A stretch of DNA of 64,000 nucleotides from Sphingobacterium siyangense. GTDB taxonomy: Bacteria; Bacteroidota; Bacteroidia; Sphingobacteriales; Sphingobacteriaceae. A program made the translations under genes and the position numbers. The stretch is taken from NCBI RefSeq assembly GCF_007830445.1, contig NZ_VLKR01000013.1, positions 1-64,000 on the forward strand, in the 5' to 3' direction. This document shows, one piece after another, positions 37,101-45,217 of the stretch. Under the pieces are notes generated by a model. It was given only the letters and a program-made list of their open reading frames with translations, made no database searches and was not told the origin of the DNA. Each line of letters opens with the position of its first letter. The stretch's first letter is position 1.

Positions 37101-37360
37101 TGTTCGCCATAGCCTATATAAGTTACTTTGATCGTGTATGGGCCGCCTAAAGGCAACTCCTTAAAGTTGAAATCGCCATTTGCATTGGTCGAAGTCTTCG
37201 TTGTGAAACCCGTTGATTCATTACGTACTTCAATTGAAGCTCCGTGAACTCCTTTATCATTTTCGTCCGTAATCTTGCCGGAAAACCCAGCTTGGGTCGT
37301 TTGGGCATACAAACCTGTTCCAAGCGCAATGGCACATGTTGTGAGTAAAAATTCTTTCAT
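34175..37360 (-). CDS. TonB-dependent receptor, Oar-like
   Basis: A 1061-residue outer-membrane protein. A signal peptide (about 1-19) is followed by a carboxypeptidase-regulatory-like domain (about 25-110: [19 protein letters not shown]). The plug region carries [25 protein letters not shown] and [29 protein letters not shown], the pattern of Oar-type receptors. The barrel ends in F (GLRYSF). Oar proteins are linked to adhesion and to secretion or uptake of proteins and peptides in Myxococcus and Bacteroidota; the cargo here is unknown. The gene has its own -7 box (37387-37394), ends before a bidirectional terminator and has no SusD partner. Confidence 0.88.
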   Translation of the reverse strand: [1061 protein letters not shown]

Positions 37361-37386
37361 TTAGTTGTTGGTTGTGATAATGAAAG

Positions 37387-37394
37387 CAAAACTA
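37387..37394 (-). promoter_or_regulatory. -7 box of the Oar-like receptor
   Basis: TAGTTTTG on the minus strand fits TAnnTTTG, 26 nt before the ATG. Confidence 0.5.
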
Positions 37395-37637
37395 CACTGG
37401 AACTGTTAACAGGAGCTAAACGAAATATTATGAAATTATAAACAAAGCATTTTAAAATATATATTAATAAAAATGAAAGCGATTTTGAAAAAAACAGGGG
37501 AATATCGGAACATGCAACAAAAGCATTTTAAATAGGGATAGAAATAGACTGTATCTGCAAAAAGCCTGCATGATTCATAAAAACCAACAGAAATGATCCG
37601 AACCGACGGTCTTTCTTGCGAATAACATCACAAAAAA

Positions 37638-37655
37638 AGTCAGCCGAAGCTGACT
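37638..37655 (-). terminator. Terminator of bshC
   Basis: AGTCAGC (37638-37644) pairs with 37649-37655 around a CGAA tetraloop, followed on the minus strand by seven Ts, directly after the bshC stop. Confidence 0.85.
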
Positions 37656-37657
37656 TG

Positions 37658-39247
37658 CTAATACAAAATTGTAAACTTAAAATCCAATGGATTAAAGTAT
37701 TTGTAAAGATCCCTAAATAGGTTATCTCCATATTTGACATAGAGTAACGCAAAATTTTCAGACCTTTCCTGTAGTCCTCCGCCAGGAAAGAGCTTTTCCT
37801 TCACATTATCAATATCGGTTAAAGCATGTTGATGATTTCGCTTTTCGGCTTTCATCAGCTTTTTCTCCAAATTATTGATCGCTTTTTTTAACCGCGCTTT
37901 TACCGCTTCCGTACTAGGGCCTAAACTTGGATCTATTTTGTGGGTTCGTAACTTTATCTTACCAAAAATAGCGTTCAGCTCCATCCATTCGTCATTAAGA
38001 TTCAAACGTTCTTTGGTATGACGTCGAACATATTCTTTTTTCAGCACTTCTGCTGGACGAAAGATACTCTTAAAGGTTAGATCAACGCGAAATAATTTAG
38101 CCGCAACGTTGTCCTCAGTTATCATCGCTGAATTGCGCGGTATCAAAATTGGAAAATCTACCTGATATTGGTCAAAGTTAGACTTCAGTTGCATCCAGTA
38201 GACCATTTCGGCGCCACCACCAATATAAGCAAGATTGGGAAGTATAATTTCCTGATACATCGGACGCATAACCACATTTGGACTGAAACGCTCTGGATAA
38301 TGATCAATCTCATGTTCAAGCTCAGCCTTCGTAAAATAAATATTCTGGTGCAATACTTCGTATCGACCATCCGCAGCGATCACCAAGCGCTCCCTAAAGT
38401 CATCCGTCAAATAAAAGAAATTAATCTCACGAGCATGCACTTGGGTAGAGAAACCATTTGATTCCAGCTCTTCCGATCGCGCTGTTATTGCCTTAAAGCT
38501 TTTTTCAGATAAGATATCTTCCTTAATAATTGGCTTGAACAGTTCCTTCAATTCCCTGTCATCCGCATCGACGATCAAAAGACCGTAAGACTTAAACAAC
38601 TCATTGACCATATACCGTGTTGCATCTGCTAATCGATCATGGTTCAAATAGGCTTCTTCCACAATCCGTGTAAGTTTAGTCGAATTTTCGGAAAGCCCTA
38701 AAATATTTGTGTACTGCTTCACAGCATCAACAATTGTTGCTGTATCCATTCGCCCGGTAGCAGAAACTGCAGGCGTATCCCAACTAATTTTCTTTCCGAA
38801 GACTTTCGTATGGTTGATTTCTTCAAAATCATGATCTTCAGTCGCCATCCAATATACAGGAACAAAATTTTTATCGGGGTGTTTGCTCTTCAAATCTTCG
38901 GACAAACGTATTGCCGTCATGATTTTAAAAATAAAATACAAAGGTCCGGTAAAAATATTGAGCTGATGTCCCGTCGTGATGGTATAAGAATTCTGGTCGA
39001 GCAACAGTTCTATATTGGCAGCTACAGCAGGAGAATCCTTTAATAGCTTGCCATATTGCTTTTTAAGACGCTCAACAAGAATCTCCCGGTGTTCAAATTT
39101 CTTCTTTTCGTTCAATTGCTTTTCAAAACCAGCCCAGGTAGGCCAGTTTCCTACAAAAGATTTTAAGGCTTCATCATGCGCCAAATAAGCCAATAAAGTC
39201 TTAGAGAAGCTATTTGTTTCACTATATTCAATATAAGTTGCCTTCAT
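37658..39247 (-). CDS. bshC: Bacillithiol biosynthesis cysteine-adding enzyme BshC
   Basis: A 529-residue BshC, which adds cysteine to glucosaminyl-malate in the last step of bacillithiol synthesis. The start is the ATG at 39247 (MKATYIEYSETNSFS); the frame also opens with a TTG 6 nt upstream. Visible motifs are ITTGHQLNIFTGPLYFIFK (nucleotide-like binding site), PVYWMATEDHDFEEINH, PNLAYIGGGAEMVYW and RPMYQEIILPN. A coiled-coil stretch is near 430-470 (KARLKKAINNLEKKLMKAEKR). Bacillithiol is the low-molecular-weight thiol of many Bacteroidota, and bshA and bshB are not in this window. The upstream sequence TAAAATTTG ends 3 nt before the ATG, one base longer than the -7 consensus. Confidence 0.92.
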   Translation of the reverse strand: MKATYIEYSETNSFSKTLLAYLAHDEALKSFVGNWPTWAGFEKQLNEKKKFEHREILVERLKKQYGKLLKDSPAVAANIELLLDQNSYTITTGHQLNIFTGPLYFIFKIMTAIRLSEDLKSKHPDKNFVPVYWMATEDHDFEEINHTKVFGKKISWDTPAVSATGRMDTATIVDAVKQYTNILGLSENSTKLTRIVEEAYLNHDRLADATRYMVNELFKSYGLLIVDADDRELKELFKPIIKEDILSEKSFKAITARSEELESNGFSTQVHAREINFFYLTDDFRERLVIAADGRYEVLHQNIYFTKAELEHEIDHYPERFSPNVVMRPMYQEIILPNLAYIGGGAEMVYWMQLKSNFDQYQVDFPILIPRNSAMITEDNVAAKLFRVDLTFKSIFRPAEVLKKEYVRRHTKERLNLNDEWMELNAIFGKIKLRTHKIDPSLGPSTEAVKARLKKAINNLEKKLMKAEKRNHQHALTDIDNVKEKLFPGGGLQERSENFALLYVKYGDNLFRDLYKYFNPLDFKFTILY

Positions 39248-39253
39248 CTGCAA

Positions 39254-39540
39254 ATTTTATTAATTATTCTCTATTCTTAATTGATAACGAAAATCCCCCA
39301 AAGCAAGCTGACATGGCAGTGCATCTTTTTCGCTAAATAGAACCTATTTTCAATTTTAATCAGAAGGATGATTCACCATAAGACCACAGGCTTTCTTGAA
39401 TCTGATTTTAAACGGCTATAGATTGTTTAAAATGGGGATTGTACGCTTACAAATGTATCTAGTTTGCGTCGACAAAATAGTGAATTTTCACAAAAAGCTT
39501 GTCCCGCTTTTAAATTATATCATTTTATTGACAATTGTCT
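39254..39540. other. Intergenic region upstream of bshC
   Basis: About 290 bp of AT-rich sequence. TACATTTG on the minus strand (39457-39450) fits the -7 consensus but is 200 nt from bshC. I see no open frame, repeat or RNA structure. Confidence 0.4.
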
Positions 39541-39586
39541 ATAAACAAACGGGCCTCCTTTGAATAAAGGGGGCCCGTTTGTTTAT
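39541..39586 (-). terminator. Terminator of rimO
   Basis: A long stem, 15 perfect pairs (39541-39555 with 39572-39586) continuing inward with one mismatch, closes the ftsY-rimO transcript. Confidence 0.85.
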
Positions 39587-39610
39587 ATTATCATCTATAA
39601 GCTTTAAAAC

Positions 39611-40948
39611 TTATTTCCTTACAATCTCACCATATAGATCGAAATCTTCAGCTCGGTCGATTTTTACCTGAACAAAATCACCAATACGTGCATAAGAATC
39701 TGCAGCAGGAATCAAAACCTCATTGTCGACTTCTGGAGAATCGTATTCTGTGCGGCCAATAAAGTAATCGCCGTCTACCCGATCAACCAATACTTTATAC
39801 GTATTGCCCACTTTGGACTGATTGATATCATACGAAATACCTTGCTGTACTTCCATGATAGCTTCCACTCGCTCTTCTTTTACTTCCTGTGGCACATTAT
39901 CCTCTAACGAATGTGCGTGCGTCTTTTCTTCATGAGAATAGGTAAAACAGCCTAACCTGTCAAAACGGGTCTCTTCAACCCAATCCAACATCTCCTGGAA
40001 ATCCTGTTCAGTTTCACCTGGATAACCACAAATTAATGTTGTACGCAACGCGATATCTGGAACTTTGTCACGTATTGCATTGACAAGATCGATCTGTTTC
40101 TGTTTCGTTGTACCTCTTCGCATAGACTTCAACATCGGATCAGATATATGTTGCAATGGCATATCCAAGTAATTACAGATATTTGAACGTTCATTCATGG
40201 CGTCCAAAATATCCATTGGGAAACCCGAAGGATAGGCATACTGCAGTCTGATCCATTCGATACCATCAACATCTGACAAATGGCGCATTAAATCAGAAAG
40301 ATTGCGCTTTCCATAGATATCTAAGCCATAATAGGTCAGGTCTTGTGCAATCAGAATCAATTCTTTCGTGCCGTTCGACGCGAGAAATTTTGCTTCTTTC
40401 ACAAGATCGTCAATGGATTTGGAAACGTGTTTACCACGCATCAAGGGAATTGCACAAAAAGAGCAGGGACGGTTACATCCTTCGGCAATCTTAAAGTAAG
40501 AAAAATGCGAAGGTGTTGTCAATAAGCGTTCGCCCAACAATTCATGCCGATAATCAGCACCAATGGATGACAATAGATCCGGCAAATCATTCGTACCGAA
40601 AAAGGCATCAACATTGGGGATTTCAGACTGTAGCTCTGGCTTATATCGTTCAGAAAGACAACCTGTAACGATCACTTTATTGATTTTACCCTGATCTTTT
40701 AGATCCGAATATTGTAAGATCGCATCAATAGATTCCTGCTTGGCATTATCAATAAACCCGCAGGTATTGATGACGACGATATCATTCGCCTGTATATTGG
40801 ATGCTTCATGCACGACTTCCATCTGATTGCCCTTCAACTGGCCCATCAGGACTTCACTATCGTGAATATTTTTCGAACAGCCCAAGGTCACCACATTGAC
40901 ACGTGGTTTATTGATCAAAGGCGCTGGTTTCGCGTATTTTGTCTTCAT
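39611..40948 (-). CDS. rimO: Ribosomal protein S12 methylthiotransferase RimO
   Basis: A 445-residue radical-SAM methylthiotransferase that modifies an Asp of ribosomal protein S12. The N-terminal UPF0004 domain binds one Fe-S cluster through Cys24, Cys63 and Cys97 (VVTLGCSKN, NTCGFID, TGCLSERY). The radical-SAM cluster is CNRPCSFC (158-165). LRTTLICGYPGET and a C-terminal TRAM domain (about 375-445: KVLVDRVDGDYFIGRTEYDSPEVD) complete the family layout. It is 18 nt behind ftsY on the same strand and is probably co-transcribed, the usual order in Bacteroidota. A strong terminator follows. Confidence 0.96.
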   Translation of the reverse strand: MKTKYAKPAPLINKPRVNVVTLGCSKNIHDSEVLMGQLKGNQMEVVHEASNIQANDIVVINTCGFIDNAKQESIDAILQYSDLKDQGKINKVIVTGCLSERYKPELQSEIPNVDAFFGTNDLPDLLSSIGADYRHELLGERLLTTPSHFSYFKIAEGCNRPCSFCAIPLMRGKHVSKSIDDLVKEAKFLASNGTKELILIAQDLTYYGLDIYGKRNLSDLMRHLSDVDGIEWIRLQYAYPSGFPMDILDAMNERSNICNYLDMPLQHISDPMLKSMRRGTTKQKQIDLVNAIRDKVPDIALRTTLICGYPGETEQDFQEMLDWVEETRFDRLGCFTYSHEEKTHAHSLEDNVPQEVKEERVEAIMEVQQGISYDINQSKVGNTYKVLVDRVDGDYFIGRTEYDSPEVDNEVLIPAADSYARIGDFVQVKIDRAEDFDLYGEIVRK

Positions 40949-40966
40949 ATGATTAGAAGGTAGACT

Positions 40967-41929
40967 CTATTTGAAAAGGGAGTCTACAAATTCCTTTTTG
41001 TTAAACAACTGAAGATCACCTATTTTCTCTCCTACACCAATGTATTTCACCGGGATCTTAAATTGATCAGATATACCAATAACCACCCCACCCTTAGCCG
41101 TTCCATCGAGTTTAGTCAATGCTAAGGCATTCACATCGGTTGCCTGTGTAAACTGCGTACATTGCTCAATGGCATTTTGCCCTGTCGATGCATCCAAAAC
41201 CAACAAGATTTCATGTGGTGCACCAGGAACAACCTTCTGCATCACATTTTTGATCTTCGTGAGCTCATTCATGAGGCCAACCTTATTGTGCAAACGGCCT
41301 GCGGTATCAATGATACACACATCTTCACCATTTGCCACTGCCGATTTCACGGTATCATAGGCCACTGAAGCAGGATCCGAGCCCATTGCCTGAGCGACAA
41401 CACGCACGCCAACACGCTCACCCCATAATTTAAGTTGATCAACAGCAGCTGCCCGAAAGGTATCTGCTGCTCCCAATACAACTTTGCTTCCAGCTTGTTT
41501 CAACTGATGAGCCAGCTTGCCAATGGTCGTTGTTTTGCCAACCCCATTAACACCTACAACCATAATAACGTATGGTTTATGATCGCCATAATTGAAATTC
41601 TCGAAATCAGCACTATTGTTCTCTGCCAGTAGCGTTTGAATTTCCTCTTTCAGGAGATTGTTCAGTTCAGAAGTAGAAACGTACTTATCGCGGGCAACAC
41701 GGGCTTGTATGCGATCAATGATTTTTAAGGTAGTTGTAACCCCAACATCAGAAGTAACCAAAACTTCTTCCAGATTATCCAGCACATCGTCATCTACTGT
41801 TGACTTACCAACGACAGCTTTTGTAATCTTGGAAAGAAAGCCTTCTTTTGTTTTTTCCAAACCTTTATCTAAGGCCTGTTCTTCTTCTTGTGTTTGTGGT
41901 TTTTTCTTAAAAAAATCAAATAATCCCAT
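40967..41929 (-). CDS. ftsY: Signal recognition particle receptor FtsY
   Basis: A 320-residue FtsY, the membrane receptor that delivers ribosome-SRP complexes to the Sec translocon. The start is the ATG at 41929 (MGLFDFFKKKPQ), because a promoter box lies just upstream and inside the longer frame. A short acidic N-part is followed by a helical N domain and the G domain: GVNGVGKTTTIGKLA, GAADTFRAAAVDQL, DTAGRLHNK, TKLDGTAKGG and GVGEKIGDLQ. The acidic A domain of E. coli is almost absent, as in other Bacteroidota. Transcription starts at TATATTTG (41956-41963), separate from the ribosomal-protein genes upstream, and continues into rimO. Confidence 0.97.
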   Translation of the reverse strand: MGLFDFFKKKPQTQEEEQALDKGLEKTKEGFLSKITKAVVGKSTVDDDVLDNLEEVLVTSDVGVTTTLKIIDRIQARVARDKYVSTSELNNLLKEEIQTLLAENNSADFENFNYGDHKPYVIMVVGVNGVGKTTTIGKLAHQLKQAGSKVVLGAADTFRAAAVDQLKLWGERVGVRVVAQAMGSDPASVAYDTVKSAVANGEDVCIIDTAGRLHNKVGLMNELTKIKNVMQKVVPGAPHEILLVLDASTGQNAIEQCTQFTQATDVNALALTKLDGTAKGGVVIGISDQFKIPVKYIGVGEKIGDLQLFNKKEFVDSLFK

Positions 41930-41955
41930 GGAGTGTAGTAGTGAAAATTGATGTT

Positions 41956-41963
41956 CAAATATA
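41956..41963 (-). promoter_or_regulatory. -7 box of ftsY-rimO
   Basis: TATATTTG on the minus strand matches TAnnTTTG, 26 nt before the ftsY ATG and just past the terminator of the ribosomal-protein cluster. Confidence 0.6.
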
Positions 41964-41985
41964 AACAAATGTCCTCAACAAAAAA

Positions 41986-42014
41986 AGCCCTTTCGGTAGG
42001 ATACCAAAACGGCT
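41986..42014 (-). terminator. Terminator of rpmB-rpmG-DUF4295
   Basis: A 13-bp stem with one mismatch and one G-U pair (41986-41998 with 42002-42014) is followed by seven Ts on the minus strand. It separates the ribosomal cluster from ftsY. Confidence 0.75.
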
Positions 42015-42068
42015 ATTTTTATCGAATTCTTTTTAAAGAAAAACTTTAAAAAAGGAAAATGCTACTAG

Positions 42069-42230
42069 TTATTTTTGAGCTGCTGCAACTACGTCTTTCA
42101 CTTTATCGTTGTGAACCATACCTTCTTTGAAAGTATACGCGCCAGTTTTTGCAGATTTAGTAGTAATAATAACCTTTGTAAATTCTTTACCGCCACCTTT
42201 TTGTAACGATGCAACTGCTTTCTTTGCCAT
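42069..42230 (-). CDS. DUF4295 protein of the ribosomal-protein cluster
   Basis: A 53-residue basic protein. It begins MAKKAVASLQKGGGKEFTKV, contains SAKTGAYTFKEGMV and ends VVAAAQK. This is the Bacteroidota-specific DUF4295 family, always encoded beside rpmB and rpmG, so a ribosome-associated role is likely but unproven. It lies 51 bp behind rpmG on the same strand and ends before a terminator. It is too short for many gene finders. Confidence 0.9.
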   Translation of the reverse strand: MAKKAVASLQKGGGKEFTKVIITTKSAKTGAYTFKEGMVHNDKVKDVVAAAQK

Positions 42231-42281
42231 GGTATATTAATATTTTACTTAGCTTCTCTTTCAAGGGCCAAGATGTGTGAC

Positions 42282-42464
42282 TTACTTAATTTCTTTATGA
42301 ACAGTAACTTTTCTCAATACTGGGTTGAATTTTTTCAATTCCAAACGCTCAGTTGTGTTCTTTTTGTTTTTAGTAGTGATGTAACGAGACATTCCCGGAA
42401 GACCACTTTCTTTGTGTTCAGTACATTCTAAGATAACTTGTACTCTATTTCCTTTTTTAGCCAT
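42282..42464 (-). CDS. rpmG: 50S ribosomal protein L33
   Basis: A 60-residue L33 of the large ribosomal subunit. It shows [38 protein letters not shown] and [12 protein letters not shown]. The zinc ribbon normally made by two CxxC pairs is missing: only Cys14 is left. This is therefore the zinc-free (C-minus) form. It sits between rpmB (75 bp upstream) and DUF4295 (51 bp downstream) in one operon. Confidence 0.96.
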   Translation of the reverse strand: MAKKGNRVQVILECTEHKESGLPGMSRYITTKNKKNTTERLELKKFNPVLRKVTVHKEIK

Positions 42465-42539
42465 TGTTTTACTTTATTTTGATCCTATTATAGGATTGAA
42501 ATTCATGAATAATCTTAATGTAACAGGCGCGACAATCAA

Positions 42540-42773
42540 TTAGATTGACCCTTTAACGATAAATTTATTGATCGCTGCTGTAATCCCGTTCTTGTTGATA
42601 GTCTTGATAGCAGAAGTAGATACTTTTAACGTAATCCAACGATCTTCTTCTGGAATGTAAAAACGTTTCGTTTGTAAATTTGGATAGAATTTACGTTTAG
42701 TTTTAACGTTTGAGTGAGAAACGTTATTTCCTGTTAACGCCGCTTTGCCTGTTAAATCACAAATTCTTGACAT
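42540..42773 (-). CDS. rpmB: 50S ribosomal protein L28
   Basis: A 77-residue L28 of the large subunit: MSRICDLTGKAALTGNNVSHSN, TKRKFYPNLQTKRFYIPEEDRW and TLKVSTSAIKTINKNG. It keeps Cys5 only, so it also lacks the zinc site of the C-plus form. It is the first gene of the rpmB-rpmG-DUF4295 operon. Confidence 0.97.
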   Translation of the reverse strand: MSRICDLTGKAALTGNNVSHSNVKTKRKFYPNLQTKRFYIPEEDRWITLKVSTSAIKTINKNGITAAINKFIVKGSI

Positions 42774-42945
42774 GATATTATTTTTTTGTTGTCTTTATTA
42801 CAATATGTTAATCCTTTGCACTCTCTGCAAAGAGTTTGCAAATATCTATATTTTTTTTGGGATAAGCAACAAGATAATTGGAATTATTTTTAAAAATAGT
42901 TCTACACAGGAATGGTAAGGGCAAAAATAAAGGATTTTATTGTAT

Positions 42946-42953
42946 TATATTTG
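42946..42953 (+). promoter_or_regulatory. -7 box of the gene pair 42991/recO
   Basis: TATATTTG matches TAnnTTTG, 37 nt before the ATG at 42991. It also lies inside the longer open frame, favouring the later start. Confidence 0.55.
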
Positions 42954-42990
42954 CTCTGTAAAGAAAAATAGTTTTCAACAATTCACATTT

Positions 42991-43242
42991 ATGAACAAAT
43001 ATCTTCGCAAGGGCATAAGGGAAATAATCATTGGTGTCGTGCTTGTAATCTTAGGATATTATCTGATGGAACAGCGCTCCAACTGGTATAAACTCGCTAT
43101 GCTTGTCGGAGTTATTGCATTTAGTATCGGTGTCCTGACTTTAATCTATCGCATGATTCGTAAGGTAGACCGAAATGCCATTATTGAGATGCGTGAAGAA
43201 TCGCATAAAAAAGATAAAGAAGGAGATGCTGAACAAAACTAG
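42991..43242 (+). CDS. Small two-helix membrane protein upstream of recO
   Basis: An 83-residue protein starting at the ATG at 42991 (MNKYLRKGIREIIIGVVLVIL). Two hydrophobic segments (about 9-26 and 37-57) are followed by a charged tail, EMREESHKKDKEGDAEQN. It would be an inner-membrane protein with a cytoplasmic C-terminus. I know no name for the family. Its last 17 nt overlap the start of recO, so the two are translationally coupled. Confidence 0.7.
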   Translation: MNKYLRKGIREIIIGVVLVILGYYLMEQRSNWYKLAMLVGVIAFSIGVLTLIYRMIRKVDRNAIIEMREESHKKDKEGDAEQN

Positions 43243-43948
43243 GGGTATAGTCTTAAAAACAACCAACTATTCGGAAAGTAGCCTTGTGGCGCAGCTCTAC
43301 ACCGAACAGTTTGGCATGCAATCCTATCTCATTACTGGCGCAAGGAAGCCGAAAGCAAAAATCAAGGCCAATATCCTGCAACCCTTACATTTACTGGAAA
43401 TTGTCGCTACACATAAAGATAATGGTTCATTACAGCGGATTGCCGAAGCTCGTCAAGTCCCTGTTCTGCAAGAAATTCCTTATGATATTGTCAAAAGCTC
43501 GCTCGCTCTTTTTCTGAATGAAATACTCTATAAAATTCTGAAAGAACAGGAAAACGACCATTATCTTTTTGAATTCATCCACCAATCTATCCGTTGGCTG
43601 GATGAAACGCATTTAAATCTGGCCAATTTTCATCTTGTTTTTTTAATCAAGCTAACCCGTTTTCTCGGATTTTATCCGGCTGAATCTAAGCAGGCCCACC
43701 CTTATTTTAATCTTCATGAAGCGACCTTCTCAAATAGCCTTCCTGAACATCCGCTTGTATTACAGGAACCACATACGTCTATTTTCAGAAATTTAATCGA
43801 ATCCGAATATTCGAATTGCGACCGCATCAAAATGAGCAGTTCGGATAGGCAATTTTTGTTGGAAAAAGTGCTCGACTTCTATCGTCTGCACCGCACAAAT
43901 TTTAAAGAAATAAAATCGCTCTATATACTCGAAGAAATTTTTATATAA
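43226..43948 (+). CDS. recO: DNA repair protein RecO
   Basis: A 240-residue RecO, which helps RecA load on SSB-coated DNA together with RecR. The start at 43226 (MLNKTRGIVLKTTNYSESS) is preceded by AGGAG and matches the family N-terminus. The OB-fold occupies about 1-80 (GIVLKTTNYSESSLVAQLYTEQFG, LITGARK, ILQPLHLLEI), followed by a helical domain. The zinc-binding cysteines of some RecO proteins are not present. It overlaps the small membrane protein gene by 17 nt, which suggests coupled translation. Confidence 0.92.
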   Translation: MLNKTRGIVLKTTNYSESSLVAQLYTEQFGMQSYLITGARKPKAKIKANILQPLHLLEIVATHKDNGSLQRIAEARQVPVLQEIPYDIVKSSLALFLNEILYKILKEQENDHYLFEFIHQSIRWLDETHLNLANFHLVFLIKLTRFLGFYPAESKQAHPYFNLHEATFSNSLPEHPLVLQEPHTSIFRNLIESEYSNCDRIKMSSSDRQFLLEKVLDFYRLHRTNFKEIKSLYILEEIFI

Positions 43949-44188
43949 TTAAGCCCAAGTTTCCTATTCAAAAGATCCAACAGGCGCTCTTTGGATAATA
44001 GGAAATAAATATCTCCTGCGAAACGTGAAACAATCGAAGCAAAAAACACGGCAAACACATCACTGGCAATCAACCACTTGCTAACATAAACTATCCTCTC
44101 AGATAAATTCTTGGTACATTTATTGTAACAAAATTGAAATAACATTTGGTTTACTAACATCATTTTCACCTAAAAAAGTATTAAAAAT

Positions 44189-44677
44189 ATGGAACTTAAA
44201 GAAAACTTTTTAAAGGTTGTTCGAGACAACTATGCCAACTTTGAAGGAAGAGCCCGCCGAAAGGAATATTGGATGTTTTTCCTTGCAAATCTTATCATTA
44301 GCGCAGTATTTGGAATACTGGGACAAATTGCAAGCTTATTTACGTATGTCTCAGGCTTAGTCAGTTTAGCTTTACTAATTCCAGGGATAGCCGTTACGGT
44401 CCGAAGACTACATGACACCAATAAATCAGGCTGGTTTATATTAGTCGCCTTGATTCCATTTATTGGTTGGATCTATCTGCTTTACTTATTGGTATTGGAA
44501 GGTGACAAGGCTTCAAATCAATATGGACCAGACCCCAAGGCGATTGAAAACGGCTCAAATCATCCCTTTAATCAAAGCCCAGATCCATTCGGTTCTTCTC
44601 GGCCACAGGATCCATTCGGAAGTTCGCAGCCCTCGAATCCTGCGCCACCTGCACCCGATAAAGATCCCTTTGCTTAA
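44189..44677 (+). CDS. DUF805-family membrane protein with Pro-rich DPFGSS tail
   Basis: A 162-residue inner-membrane protein. The DUF805 domain (about 1-110) shows NYANFEGRARRKEYWMFFL, several membrane helices and the signature RRLHDTNKSGWF. The C-terminal 45 residues are disordered and repetitive: SPDPFGSSRPQDPFGSSQ and a Pro-rich end, DKDPFA. DUF805 proteins are common but uncharacterised; the repeated tail is not part of the domain. The gene is followed by a strong terminator. Confidence 0.85.
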   Translation: MELKENFLKVVRDNYANFEGRARRKEYWMFFLANLIISAVFGILGQIASLFTYVSGLVSLALLIPGIAVTVRRLHDTNKSGWFILVALIPFIGWIYLLYLLVLEGDKASNQYGPDPKAIENGSNHPFNQSPDPFGSSRPQDPFGSSQPSNPAPPAPDKDPFA

Positions 44678-44690
44678 GGCTAACCCATAT

Positions 44691-44726
44691 AAAAAGCCCT
44701 TTCACAATCTTGTGAAAGGGCTTTTT
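44691..44726. terminator. Terminator after the DUF805 gene
   Basis: A 17-bp perfect stem, 44691-44707 with 44710-44726, has A and T tracts at both ends and serves the convergent gene pair. Confidence 0.9.
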
Positions 44727-44821
44727 GTTTAAATTCTATTTTTGATCTTTCCCGATCAACTAACGAAAATTCACCGCCCCAAGAATTGATAGCGGCGTGC
44801 CCCTTTAAAGTCTAACTAGAA

Positions 44822-45016
44822 CTAATATCTATTCTTTTTCTTTTGTTGCCCGGGAGCAAAATCACGAGCAGACTGCTCTCCGTAATATTTTTTAGCCTGA
44901 CCTGGCGGCATTTTTTTCGGACCTCGGCCATGGCTGTGGCCATGATGAGTGGAATAACATGCCGACATGGAAACCGCTATTACGACAGAAAGAACCAATA
45001 ATAAAGTGCGTTTCAT
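44822..45016 (-). CDS. Small His-rich lipoprotein with PPGQAKK motif
   Basis: A 64-residue predicted lipoprotein starting at 45016 (MKRTLLLVLSVVIAVSMSAC). The lipobox Cys is followed by STHHGHSHGRG, a His-rich, possibly metal-binding segment, then PPGQAKKYYGEQSARDFAPGQQKKK. Similar small Bacteroidota lipoproteins share PPGQAKKIYG-x-SAK and APGQ repeats, and some are annotated quinol oxidase subunit 4 without support. Function unknown; a minus-strand single gene. Confidence 0.7.
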   Translation of the reverse strand: MKRTLLLVLSVVIAVSMSACYSTHHGHSHGRGPKKMPPGQAKKYYGEQSARDFAPGQQKKKNRY

Positions 45017-45162
45017 CTTAATCTCCATATTTTAAACACTTCATTACAATTATCAGTCCAAAATGTTTAACCGACCATAACGACCGCCCCCGCACCTACT
45101 CTTTGGAATTTCCAATGCTAAAGGATAATATCAATCCTGGCTCATGAAATACAACTGCATAA

Positions 45163-45191
45163 AAAAGCCCATGCTGTTCGCATAGGCCTTT
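45163..45191 (-). terminator. Terminator of the cold-shock gene
   Basis: A stem of about 13 bp with two wobble pairs (arms around 45163-45174 and 45180-45191) is followed on the minus strand by a T-tract, 27 nt past the gene stop. Confidence 0.7.
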
Positions 45192-45217
45192 TCACAATAA
45201 ATATATCTTCAATCTAA

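Noticed and set aside
43921..44169. 82-codon minus-strand open frame
   Set aside because: Overlaps the recO end, has no known motif and no promoter.
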